Source of the DNA: Calditrichota bacterium
Lineage (GTDB): Bacteria; Calditrichota; Calditrichia; RBG-13-44-9
Direction of reading: 5' to 3'
DNA: 14,700 bases
Assembly: GCA_024276455.1 (NCBI GenBank)
Contig: JAJRXE010000267.1
Coordinates: forward strand, 1-14,700
Shown here: one piece after another, positions 1-5,892 of the stretch
How the letters are laid out: every line of letters begins with the position of its first letter
Numbering within the stretch: the stretch's first letter is position 1
The notes under the pieces: model-generated
Databases searched by the model: none
Seen by the model: the letters and a program-made list of their open reading frames with translations, nothing else
Told to the model about the DNA's origin: nothing
Program-made: the position numbers and the translations under genes

Positions 1-276
1 ATAATAGGGAATAGATAGATAGATAGATAAAGAAATTTTTAAAAAGACCGAATGGCCCGAATCCATTTTGAGCTCCGGGTTAAATCGTAAAAATTTCTGG
101 CTTGTTTTTAATTTAATTTTTATTTTTCTTGTCAAGTTATTTTTTTACCCTCAGGTTTATTTTTTTAAACCCAACGTCACCCCCAACCTGGTCGGCAGAA
201 ACTAAAAATGATTGCTTAATATTCATTTACATGTTAAGTTTAATTTCTTGAAGGAAGGGCACAGAAAGGATTTTTT
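1..276. other. AT-rich non-coding leader upstream of purF
   Basis: No convincing coding frame is visible here. The stretch holds a short ATAG tandem repeat near its left end. It also holds two copies of TTATTTTTTTA (137-147 and 157-167), exactly 20 bases apart. A weak promoter candidate is TTGCTT at 212-217, then 17 bases, then TAAGTT at 235-240. The purF ribosome binding site follows: GAAAGGA at 264-270, six bases before the ATG, with an extra AAGGAAGG at 251-258. No riboswitch or PurR-type palindrome was recognised. Confidence 0.6.
11..29. repeat. ATAG tetranucleotide tandem repeat
   Basis: About 4.75 uninterrupted copies of ATAG lie in the AT-rich spacer about 250 bases upstream of purF. 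It is a simple-sequence tract and can change length by slippage. It is outside any coding frame I can see and too far from the purF start to alter promoter spacing there. Confidence 0.8.
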
Positions 277-1683
277 ATGTGTGGTATTGCCGGTTATTTC
301 TCCCGTACCGGGGCGGATGTGGCCTCCCAGGTAATGTTGAGTCTCTATTCGGAGCAGCATCGGGGGCAGGAGAGCTGCGGCATCGCCGCTTCGGACGGAA
401 AAATTATCCGCCTGCACAAGGCCATGGGCTACGTGAAGGAAGTCTTCTCCCAGCAGGTGTTGCATCAACTGCCCGGGGCGGTGGCCATCGGCCATGTGCG
501 CTACCCCACCCGGGGCAGCTCGGTGCTTTTGAACGCTCAACCCTATGTGATTGAAACCCTGGGCGGACCCATTTACGCGGTGGCCAGTAACGGGGACATC
601 GTGAATTACGAAGAAATCTCCCGCTGGCTGCAAACCCGGGGCGTCCACCTGGCTTCCACCAACGACGGGGAATTAATCGGTCGATTTCTGGTGTACTACC
701 ACGAACGGGAAGGGCTCACCATTCCCCAGGCCATTCGCCTGCTGATGAAGAAGGTGAAAGGCGCTTACTCGGCGGTTTTCTTGACCCGAAAGGAACTCTA
801 CATTTTCCGGGATACCTACGGTTTCCGGCCCCTTTATATTGGCGAGGTGGGAGACGATGTGGCGGTAGCGTCGGAATCCTGCGCCATGGATATTCTGCGT
901 CCCGGCAGCATGCGGGAGGTACAGCCGGGCGAAATCATCGTAGTGACCGAGCACAAGGTCCATTCCTCCACTCAGATGCAGCCCCTGTTCGAAGAAAATT
1001 CCCAACCCACCCGTCATTGCGTTTTCGAACTAATCTACTTCGCCCGTCCGGACAGCTCCCAGTTCGGGGAGTACGTGTACGACGTTCGGCAAAAAATTGG
1101 TGCCAAACTGGCTTCTTACGACGATTTCGATGCCGACGTGGTAATTCCGGTGCCGGATTCCGCCAACTTTATGGCGCTGGGCTACGCCAGTGCCAAAGGC
1201 ATCCCCTTTAACTTTGGACTGATTCGCAACCACTATGTGGGACGCACCTTCATCCGTCCCGATCAGTACCTGCGTGACGAATCGGTACGGCAAAAATTCA
1301 ATCCTCTGAAAGATTTCTTTAACAATAAAAGGGTGGTCGTGGTGGACGATTCCATTGTCCGGGGCACCACCATTCGCAAGATTATTCGCATGATCCGCGG
1401 TGCCGGAGCACGGGAAATTCACCTCCGGATCGGTTCGCCCCCGGTGAAGTACTCCTGCTACTACGGCATCGACACCCCCACCCGCGAGGAACTGATTGCC
1501 AATAATATGACGGTGGAGGAAATTCAGGCTTACGTGGAGGCCGATTCGCTGAAATACCTGAAATTGGAAGACCTGAAAGAATGCGTCCACGAACCGGTGA
1601 ATTTCTGCTACGCCTGTTTCAGCGGGCAATATCCCTTACCCAAAGAATTAAGCGCGCCCGTTACGCAGGATGAAGTGAGGTGA
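277..1683 (+). CDS. purF: Amidophosphoribosyltransferase (PurF), Fe-S type
   Basis: The enzyme transfers glutamine amide nitrogen to PRPP, the committed step of de novo purine synthesis in the cytoplasm. The protein is 468 aa, the usual length. Met-Cys-Gly-Ile at the N-terminus puts the class-II glutaminase nucleophile Cys directly after the start Met, so no propeptide is needed. R75 lies in GHVRYPTRGSS, and the oxyanion pair is N105-G106. The PRPP-binding loop VVVVDDSIVRGTT is at 353-365. C248, C394, C444 and C447 match the four cysteines that hold the 4Fe-4S cluster in the Bacillus-type enzyme. Two glutaminase motifs are variant: NGD at 105-107 where NGN is common, and NDGE at 129-132 where SDTE is common. 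The start is supported by GAAAGGA six bases upstream. It is the first gene of a tight run; folB begins one base after its TGA. A PurF-like paralogue cannot be fully excluded. Confidence 0.93.
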   Translation: MCGIAGYFSRTGADVASQVMLSLYSEQHRGQESCGIAASDGKIIRLHKAMGYVKEVFSQQVLHQLPGAVAIGHVRYPTRGSSVLLNAQPYVIETLGGPIYAVASNGDIVNYEEISRWLQTRGVHLASTNDGELIGRFLVYYHEREGLTIPQAIRLLMKKVKGAYSAVFLTRKELYIFRDTYGFRPLYIGEVGDDVAVASESCAMDILRPGSMREVQPGEIIVVTEHKVHSSTQMQPLFEENSQPTRHCVFELIYFARPDSSQFGEYVYDVRQKIGAKLASYDDFDADVVIPVPDSANFMALGYASAKGIPFNFGLIRNHYVGRTFIRPDQYLRDESVRQKFNPLKDFFNNKRVVVVDDSIVRGTTIRKIIRMIRGAGAREIHLRIGSPPVKYSCYYGIDTPTREELIANNMTVEEIQAYVEADSLKYLKLEDLKECVHEPVNFCYACFSGQYPLPKELSAPVTQDEVR

Positions 1684-1684
1684 A

Positions 1685-2050
1685 ATGGGAGTCATTCGTT
1701 TAAACAACATGATTTTTTACGCCCACCACGGCTATTACCAGGCCGAGCGGGAATTAGGGCAAAAATTCCAGGTGGATCTGGAGCTGGAATGCGACTTCAG
1801 CAAAGCGATTGAAAGCGACAATCTGCAAGACGCCATTAATTTTGAAGCGGTGTACCACAAGGTAAGCGACATTTTCAACAGTTACAAATTTACCTTACTG
1901 GAAACGCTGGCCGACCGCATTGCCCGGGAAATTCTAAAAAATTTCCAGGTCGAGAGTTGTAAAATCCGGGTAAGGAAACCGCAGGTTCCGCTAAACGGGT
2001 TTCTGGACAATGTGGAGATTGAACTCGTGCGGCGGCGTTCGGAACCATGA
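1685..2050 (+). CDS. folB: Dihydroneopterin aldolase (FolB) with Tyr-to-Phe active-site change
   Basis: FolB cleaves 7,8-dihydroneopterin to 6-hydroxymethyl-dihydropterin and glycolaldehyde in folate synthesis, normally as an octamer. The protein is 121 aa, the family's normal size. By position, E21 in the AERELGQ segment matches the substrate-anchoring Glu22 of the S. aureus enzyme. LLETLADRIA is the family helix, and K98 in RVRKP matches the catalytic Lys. The conserved active-site Tyr (Tyr54 in S. aureus, Tyr53 in E. coli) is Phe here: codon TTT at 1841-1843 gives F53 in the segment DAINFEAV. Published mutagenesis of that Tyr to Phe in model enzymes gave a cofactor-independent oxygenase. 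The gene sits one base after purF, with GAGGTGA at the purF end as ribosome site, and its stop overlaps the folK start (ATGA). Confidence 0.92.
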   Translation: MGVIRLNNMIFYAHHGYYQAERELGQKFQVDLELECDFSKAIESDNLQDAINFEAVYHKVSDIFNSYKFTLLETLADRIAREILKNFQVESCKIRVRKPQVPLNGFLDNVEIELVRRRSEP

Positions 2051-2556
2051 TAACCACGTTCATCGCCCTGGGGTCTAACCTGGGGGATCGGGTAAATTAC
2101 TGTGTTAAAGCCGTTTTGCATTTAACCGATTATGGAATCGTTGAGCAGATTGCACCGCTGTACGAAACCGGTGCCTACGGAATGGAAAATCAACCGTCGT
2201 TTTTAAATTCCGCTGTAAGATTTAAAACAAAATTAACGCCTGAGGCACTGCTGATGAGGTTGAAAGAAATCGAACAAGAACTGGGTCGGAAGAACCGCAT
2301 CCGCTGGGGACCCCGGGAGATTGACCTGGACATTATTTTTTACGGCGAACGGATCATTCAGCGTCCCGAACTGACCGTTCCTCACCCCGACTTTCACAAC
2401 CGACGCTTCGTGTTGCAACCGCTGGCGGACCTTGCCCCGAATTTTCAACCGCCTGGCTTTGACCTCACCGTCGAGCAATTGTTAAACGCTTTGAAAGATT
2501 CGTTACCAATTCGTCTCATTGCAAAAGAATGGTATCCCCATGGAATTAACGTTTGA
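2047..2556 (+). CDS. folK: HPPK, 6-hydroxymethyl-dihydropterin pyrophosphokinase (FolK)
   Basis: FolK transfers pyrophosphate from ATP to 6-hydroxymethyl-7,8-dihydropterin, the step after FolB. The protein is 169 aa, within the usual 155-170. Motifs in order are: the start strand IALGSNLGDR near the N-terminus; PSFLNSAV in the middle; the signature RWGPREIDLDIIFYG with its two metal-binding Asp residues; and VPHPDFHNRRFVLQPL. The ATG overlaps the folB stop by four bases, so the two are translationally coupled. Its 3' end overlaps the kinase start by 17 bases. No folP or folE is present in the window, so the rest of folate synthesis must be elsewhere. Confidence 0.95.
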   Translation: MITTFIALGSNLGDRVNYCVKAVLHLTDYGIVEQIAPLYETGAYGMENQPSFLNSAVRFKTKLTPEALLMRLKEIEQELGRKNRIRWGPREIDLDIIFYGERIIQRPELTVPHPDFHNRRFVLQPLADLAPNFQPPGFDLTVEQLLNALKDSLPIRLIAKEWYPHGINV

Positions 2557-3202
2557 TCACTTGCACTATATTGCCATCGAAGGCGTCATTGGCGCCGGAA
2601 AGACTTCCCTGGCCCATCTGTTACAGCAGCGTTTAGGGGGCCGTCTCTTCCTGGAAGAGTTCGAGGAGAATCCTTTCCTGGAGGATTTTTACCGCGATCC
2701 GGAGCACTACGCGTTTCAGACCCAGATCTACTTTCTGCTCAGCCGTTTTCGTCAACAGGAAGAAATCAAGCAGTACGATCTGTTCGAAAAACGCATTATT
2801 GCCGATTACATGTTTGTGAAAGACCGCATTTTTGCCACCTTGAATCTCAACGAGAAAGAGCTGGCCCTATACGACATGCTGGCCAGGATTCTGGAAAAAC
2901 GGGTGGTTAAACCGGACCTGGCCATTTACCTGAAAGCTTCCACCAAACGGCTCATGCGCAACATTCAGCGCCGGAGCCGACCCTACGAGCGCTACATCAC
3001 GGAAGAATACATCGATTCTCTGAATAAACTTTACGATGAATTTTTCTGGAATTACAGCGACACCCCGCTGCTGATCATTAACACCGAAAACATTGATTTT
3101 GTGAACTACGAGAATCATTTCGAACAAATTGTAGTGGAAATCAGTAAACACCGTAAGGGGAAAAAATTGGTTAATTTTAATCTGGATAAAGGACTATTGT
3201 AA
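2540..3202 (+). CDS. Deoxynucleoside kinase (dNK family)
   Basis: This is a salvage enzyme that phosphorylates deoxynucleosides, probably deoxyadenosine or deoxyguanosine, with ATP. The chosen start at ATG 2540 gives 220 aa. A TTG in frame at 2519 would add seven residues and lie deeper inside folK. The P-loop is GVIGAGKTS at residues 15-23 (K21). Then come LEEFEENPFLEDFY, the QTQIYFLLSRF helix typical of dNK/TK2-like kinases, and a DYMFVKDRIFA segment in the place of the family ERS-type motif. PDLAIYLKAS precedes an Arg-rich lid (RNIQRRSRPYE). Substrate choice cannot be read from the sequence. It overlaps folK by 17 bases and shares TAATG with the next gene, so it is translated from the same message as the folate genes. 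Confidence 0.9.
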   Translation: MELTFDHLHYIAIEGVIGAGKTSLAHLLQQRLGGRLFLEEFEENPFLEDFYRDPEHYAFQTQIYFLLSRFRQQEEIKQYDLFEKRIIADYMFVKDRIFATLNLNEKELALYDMLARILEKRVVKPDLAIYLKASTKRLMRNIQRRSRPYERYITEEYIDSLNKLYDEFFWNYSDTPLLIINTENIDFVNYENHFEQIVVEISKHRKGKKLVNFNLDKGLL

Positions 3203-3411
3203 TGGTGAGGCTTATTCTCTATTTTATTTTATTTTACCTCATCTATCGAACGGTGAAGAACCTGTTGTCTCACCTGGCCCCACCCAAGCAGGAAATTAAA
3301 GGAAAGCCGAAAACCCGAATAAAACCTTTCGATCCTTCCGATATAGAGGACATTGAATATAAGGAAGTAAAGACCAGAGATGAAGAATCCCAACGGGAAT
3401 CCTCAGAATGA
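3202..3411 (+). CDS. Small one-TM protein with acidic tail (DUF4834-like)
   Basis: The protein is 69 aa of unknown function. One hydrophobic helix, about residues 3-21, is rich in Leu, Ile, Phe and Tyr. A short basic linker follows (about 24-43, PP then many Lys). The tail is acidic, with DPSDIEDIEYKEVK near 49-62. Small proteins of this layout occur widely in FCB bacteria and are often labelled DUF4834; that match is from memory of the pattern and was not searched. Its ATG overlaps the kinase stop (TAATG), and its last 32 bases overlap the next gene, so it is embedded in the operon. The overlaps at both ends argue that it is a real gene. Confidence 0.75.
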   Translation: MVRLILYFILFYLIYRTVKNLLSHLAPPKQEIKGKPKTRIKPFDPSDIEDIEYKEVKTRDEESQRESSE

Positions 3412-4681
3412 ACTTGAGCGGTTGAGGGAAGAAAACCGGCGGCTGCAGGTGCTGCTGCACTTTGCCCAGAATTTGCAGGCCCATCTGGAGCTGGACAAGC
3501 TGCTCCTGACGACCATGGAGGAAGTGGCCCGCATCATGGAGGCCGACCGCTGCTCGGTATTTCTACTGGACGAGGAGCGCAACGAACTCTGGTCGGTGGT
3601 CGCCATGGGCATTGAACGGGGCAGGGAGATTCGCTTCCCGGCCGATCGAGGCATTGCCGGCTACGTGGCCATGACCGGCGAGGTACTCAACATCCCCGAT
3701 GCGTATCAGGATCCCCGTTTTAACCCGGAAATCGACCGCAAAACCGGCTATCGAACCCGCAACATGCTCACCATGCCCCTCAAAAACAAACAAAACGACA
3801 TCATCGGCGTGTTTCAGGTGCTCAATAAAAAGCATGGCGAATTCACCGAAGCCGATGTGGAACTGCTGCAGGCTATTTCCCACATTGCCAGTACCGCCAT
3901 CGAAAATTCCTTTCTCTACAAAGAGCAGGTAGAATCGCTGAACAGCTTTGTGGAAACCCTGTCCGCCACCCTGGACACCCGCGATTATATTACCGCCGGT
4001 CACTCCCGACGGGTTACCCTGTACGCCATGGCCCTCTGCCGGCAGATGGCCATGGACCAGGATTGCTGCGAACAACTACGCTACGCCGCTCTGCTTCACG
4101 ATATTGGTAAAATCGGGATTCCGGAGGTGGTTCTGTTTAAAGCGGGCAAGCTGGAAGAGGATGAATACGAATTGATCAAGAAACACCCGGAAATTACCCG
4201 CAAAATTCTGGGCAGCATTCGCTTCCCCCGAAAATTGAAAATGGTACCCGACATCGCCTCCACTCACCACGAAAAACTTAACGGCCAGGGTTACCCGGAT
4301 GGATTGAAAGATTCGGAAATCCCCCTGGGCGGAAAAATCCTGGCGCTGGTAGATGTGTTCGACGCCCTGACCTCCCGCCGCCAGTACAAAGACCGCGAAC
4401 CGATTGAAAAAGTCTGGCAGATTATTGAGCAGGAAGCCGGTAAATCGTTCGACCAGGAGCTGATTTCCCATTTCAAAAACATCCCGGTGAAGCGGATTCT
4501 GGAAATCCTGCACACAGACCGGCTGGAATGGAACACGGATGAGGAGGCCCGGCGACTGGACACCATTCCGTTTCACCGAATCATCGCCCTTAAAAGGAAG
4601 CCCACCGAAGCACTGGACCAACACGAAATAGAATTGCTTGACTTATTCGACCGCTATTACTGGGCAGAAAGCCATCAATAA
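3380..4681 (+). CDS. GAF domain / HD-GYP phosphodiesterase
   Basis: This is a predicted c-di-GMP phosphodiesterase of 433 aa. A short N-terminal coiled segment (about 10-35) leads into a GAF domain (about 30-180). It contains the stretch DPRFNPEIDRKTGYRTRNML, resembling GAF domains that bind cyclic nucleotides or other small ligands. The HD-GYP domain follows (about 190-370). H240-D241 lie in LLHDIGKIGIP, HHE is at 296-298 and GYPDGL at 304-309, and the segment VDVFDALTS is present. The metal ligands and the GYP signature look intact, so activity is expected. A tail of about 60 residues after the domain is unassigned. There is no transmembrane segment, so it is probably cytoplasmic. The start overlaps the small membrane gene by 32 bases, with AAGGAAG about 12 bases upstream. 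No GGDEF cyclase is in the window. Confidence 0.92.
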   Translation: MKNPNGNPQNELERLREENRRLQVLLHFAQNLQAHLELDKLLLTTMEEVARIMEADRCSVFLLDEERNELWSVVAMGIERGREIRFPADRGIAGYVAMTGEVLNIPDAYQDPRFNPEIDRKTGYRTRNMLTMPLKNKQNDIIGVFQVLNKKHGEFTEADVELLQAISHIASTAIENSFLYKEQVESLNSFVETLSATLDTRDYITAGHSRRVTLYAMALCRQMAMDQDCCEQLRYAALLHDIGKIGIPEVVLFKAGKLEEDEYELIKKHPEITRKILGSIRFPRKLKMVPDIASTHHEKLNGQGYPDGLKDSEIPLGGKILALVDVFDALTSRRQYKDREPIEKVWQIIEQEAGKSFDQELISHFKNIPVKRILEILHTDRLEWNTDEEARRLDTIPFHRIIALKRKPTEALDQHEIELLDLFDRYYWAESHQ

Positions 4682-4735
4682 TCCCTCCAGCACGCAAAAA
4701 CCAACACGCCCAGGCCAACTAATTGTATCTCGGAG

Positions 4736-4756
4736 AAAAAAGCCTGAACCCTCAGG
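4736..4756 (-). terminator. Intrinsic terminator of the DUF1992 gene
   Basis: Read on the minus strand, CCTGA GGGT TCAGG forms a five-base-pair stem with a four-base loop (4756-4743). It is followed after one base by six T (4741-4736). It lies about 60 bases past the stop of the minus-strand gene. The stem is short, so strength is uncertain. No comparable plus-strand terminator was seen for the convergent HD-GYP gene. Confidence 0.55.
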
Positions 4757-4815
4757 AACACGCGGGTCGGGAAAACGAGGCACACCGCCGGTGAGCAAAA
4801 CACGGGGCTGGTTAT

Positions 4816-5433
4816 TTAACAAACCGGATAGTAGATTTCAAATTCGCGGAGCAAATCGTTGACCACCCGGGTTCCAATGGTGGTAAAATGGCGCATCATA
4901 TCGCGGTCTTTAAAAGTGGCTTTAACAATTTCCTGATTGTATTGCTCAATCAGCTCGTTCAACCGAGCACAATTTTGCCGGAACTCCTTGCGCTTTTCGT
5001 TTACCATTTGCCGGAACTGGTAAAACAACAAACGTGTGTCGGAATTACCTTTTACCTGCAACCAGAGCGGCAGGTGCACTTTTAAAAAGCGACGGTGACG
5101 ATTCAAATAGCGCTCGTACTGGTCCAACGGATAAAACAACTCTATTTCGAGCAAATCAACTAAACGCGCAATTTTTTTCAGGTAAAGGGATCGGAAATTC
5201 CGCAGATCGGCCCGGAGCGCTTCCAATTTGCCGTCGATTTCCTTTTTCAATTGTAGCGGAAGGGGTAATAAATCATGATCTCGCAAAATTTTCATTTCAA
5301 TCCGCCGTTCAGGATCTTCGTACAAATACCCATCAAAGCGGTACGGTTTCCCCTTCAAACGCAGCTCTCGAAATTCTCCTTTTTCAATCGCTTCCCGAAT
5401 TTTTTCTTCGGCGATTTTTTCAACCAACAACAT
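4816..5433 (-). CDS. DUF1992 / DnaJ-homologue C28-like protein
   Basis: The protein is 205 aa from the ATG at 5433; a TTG three codons upstream (5442) is the alternative. The N-terminal half matches the DUF1992 pattern: VEKIAEEKIREAIEKGEF, then LKGKPYRFDG where the family usually has GKGKPL, then LPLPLQLKKEIDGKLEALRADL. Function is unknown; the family is named after DNAJC28 but has no J domain, and none is seen here. The C-terminal half is helical and charged, extends beyond the core domain, and ends in YPVC. There is no signal peptide or TM segment. The gene stands alone, convergent to the HD-GYP gene and divergent from the phosphatase, with its own candidate promoter and terminator. Confidence 0.85.
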   Translation of the reverse strand: MLLVEKIAEEKIREAIEKGEFRELRLKGKPYRFDGYLYEDPERRIEMKILRDHDLLPLPLQLKKEIDGKLEALRADLRNFRSLYLKKIARLVDLLEIELFYPLDQYERYLNRHRRFLKVHLPLWLQVKGNSDTRLLFYQFRQMVNEKRKEFRQNCARLNELIEQYNQEIVKATFKDRDMMRHFTTIGTRVVNDLLREFEIYYPVC

Positions 5434-5462
5434 GGTTCCCAAAACCTTTTGTCTTCCTGCTT

Positions 5463-5491
5463 ATTTTAATAAAATTATCCCCAAATTGCAG
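5463..5491 (-). promoter_or_regulatory. Candidate promoter of the DUF1992 gene
   Basis: On the minus strand, CTGCAA (5491-5486) is followed after 17 bases by TAAAAT (5468-5463). That would start transcription about 20-25 bases before the ATG at 5433. The -35 box is weak; the -10 box is good. Position and spacing are the main support. Confidence 0.35.
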
Positions 5492-5587
5492 GCATTTTTT
5501 GCTGCCTTGCACCGCTTTTTTTCCGCTCCGTTTAAAACCCAACCTAATCTCTCTATTGTCCGGGAAAAATCGAACGCACCGCTAAGC

Positions 5588-5665
5588 GAAGCGAAACAAG
5601 CCCCGGACTTCGGGAGGGCGACTTTGCCCTCTCGCCCTTTCGCGGGAGCTTGCCCTATCGCCCCG
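5588..5665. repeat. GC-rich hairpin block, candidate dispersed intergenic repeat
   Basis: This block is much richer in GC than the flanking spacer. A stem of nine pairs with one G-T forms between 5611-5619 and 5626-5634 (loop GACTTT). Alternative stems are CCCG 5602-5605 with CGGG 5611-5614, and GGGCGA 5616-5621 with TCGCCC 5632-5637. A direct repeat of 16 bases with two mismatches links 5622-5637 (CTTTGCCCTCTCGCCC) and 5648-5663 (GCTTGCCCTATCGCCC). The look is that of a REP- or MITE-like element. Copies elsewhere in the genome cannot be seen from this window. Confidence 0.5.
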
Positions 5666-5834
5666 AACCCAATAAACGTTCCGACCAAAATAAATTTATC
5701 TGAAACTCTTTCTCCGATTCCAAGTAAAGTGAAAAAGACCAGGGATGGGGAGGCATTTTTTCCAAACAGCATGAATTCAGTGGACGACGGGTTTTGAAGC
5801 AGGGACTTTCTGTGATGAAAGAATTTCGTACTCC

Positions 5835-5864
5835 TTGCATTCGTAAACTCGGGTCAACTATATT
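5835..5864 (+). promoter_or_regulatory. Promoter of the GAF/PP2C phosphatase
   Basis: TTGCAT (5835-5840), 18 bases, TATATT (5859-5864). Transcription would begin near 5871, about 20 bases before the ATG at 5893. It lies inside the upstream extension of the reading frame, which argues that starts at 5794 or 5815 are not used. The -35 box is identical to that of the promoter at 11584. Confidence 0.55.
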
Positions 5865-5892
5865 AGCAATATTTTTAACTTGGGATAAGCCC

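Larger units (their letters stand above)
5434..5834. other. Intergenic region between divergent genes
   Basis: About 400 bases without a credible gene. The left part carries the minus-strand promoter candidate. It also has a hairpin-like stretch (5488-5510) followed by seven T at 5516-5522, which could stop plus-strand transcription, though no upstream plus-strand gene obviously needs it. The middle carries the GC-rich block listed separately. The right part (5666-5834) is AT-rich with no recognised element. Small open frames cross it on both strands, but they run through the GC-rich block and have no ribosome site or domain. Confidence 0.6.

Noticed and set aside
1030..1629. 199-residue open frame on the minus strand inside purF
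   Set aside because: It is fully antisense to a well-supported gene, with no ribosome site or recognisable domain; composition explains it.
4783..4793. Palindrome CACCGCCGGTG between the convergent genes
   Set aside because: It is only 11 bases with no T-tract; no role could be supported.
5034..5585. 183-residue plus-strand frame antisense to the DUF1992 gene
   Set aside because: The minus-strand frame carries the DUF1992 pattern, a terminator and a promoter candidate; this one has none.
5461..5772. 103-residue minus-strand frame in the intergenic region
   Set aside because: It runs through the GC-rich hairpin block, has no ribosome site and no family resemblance; likely translation of a repeat.
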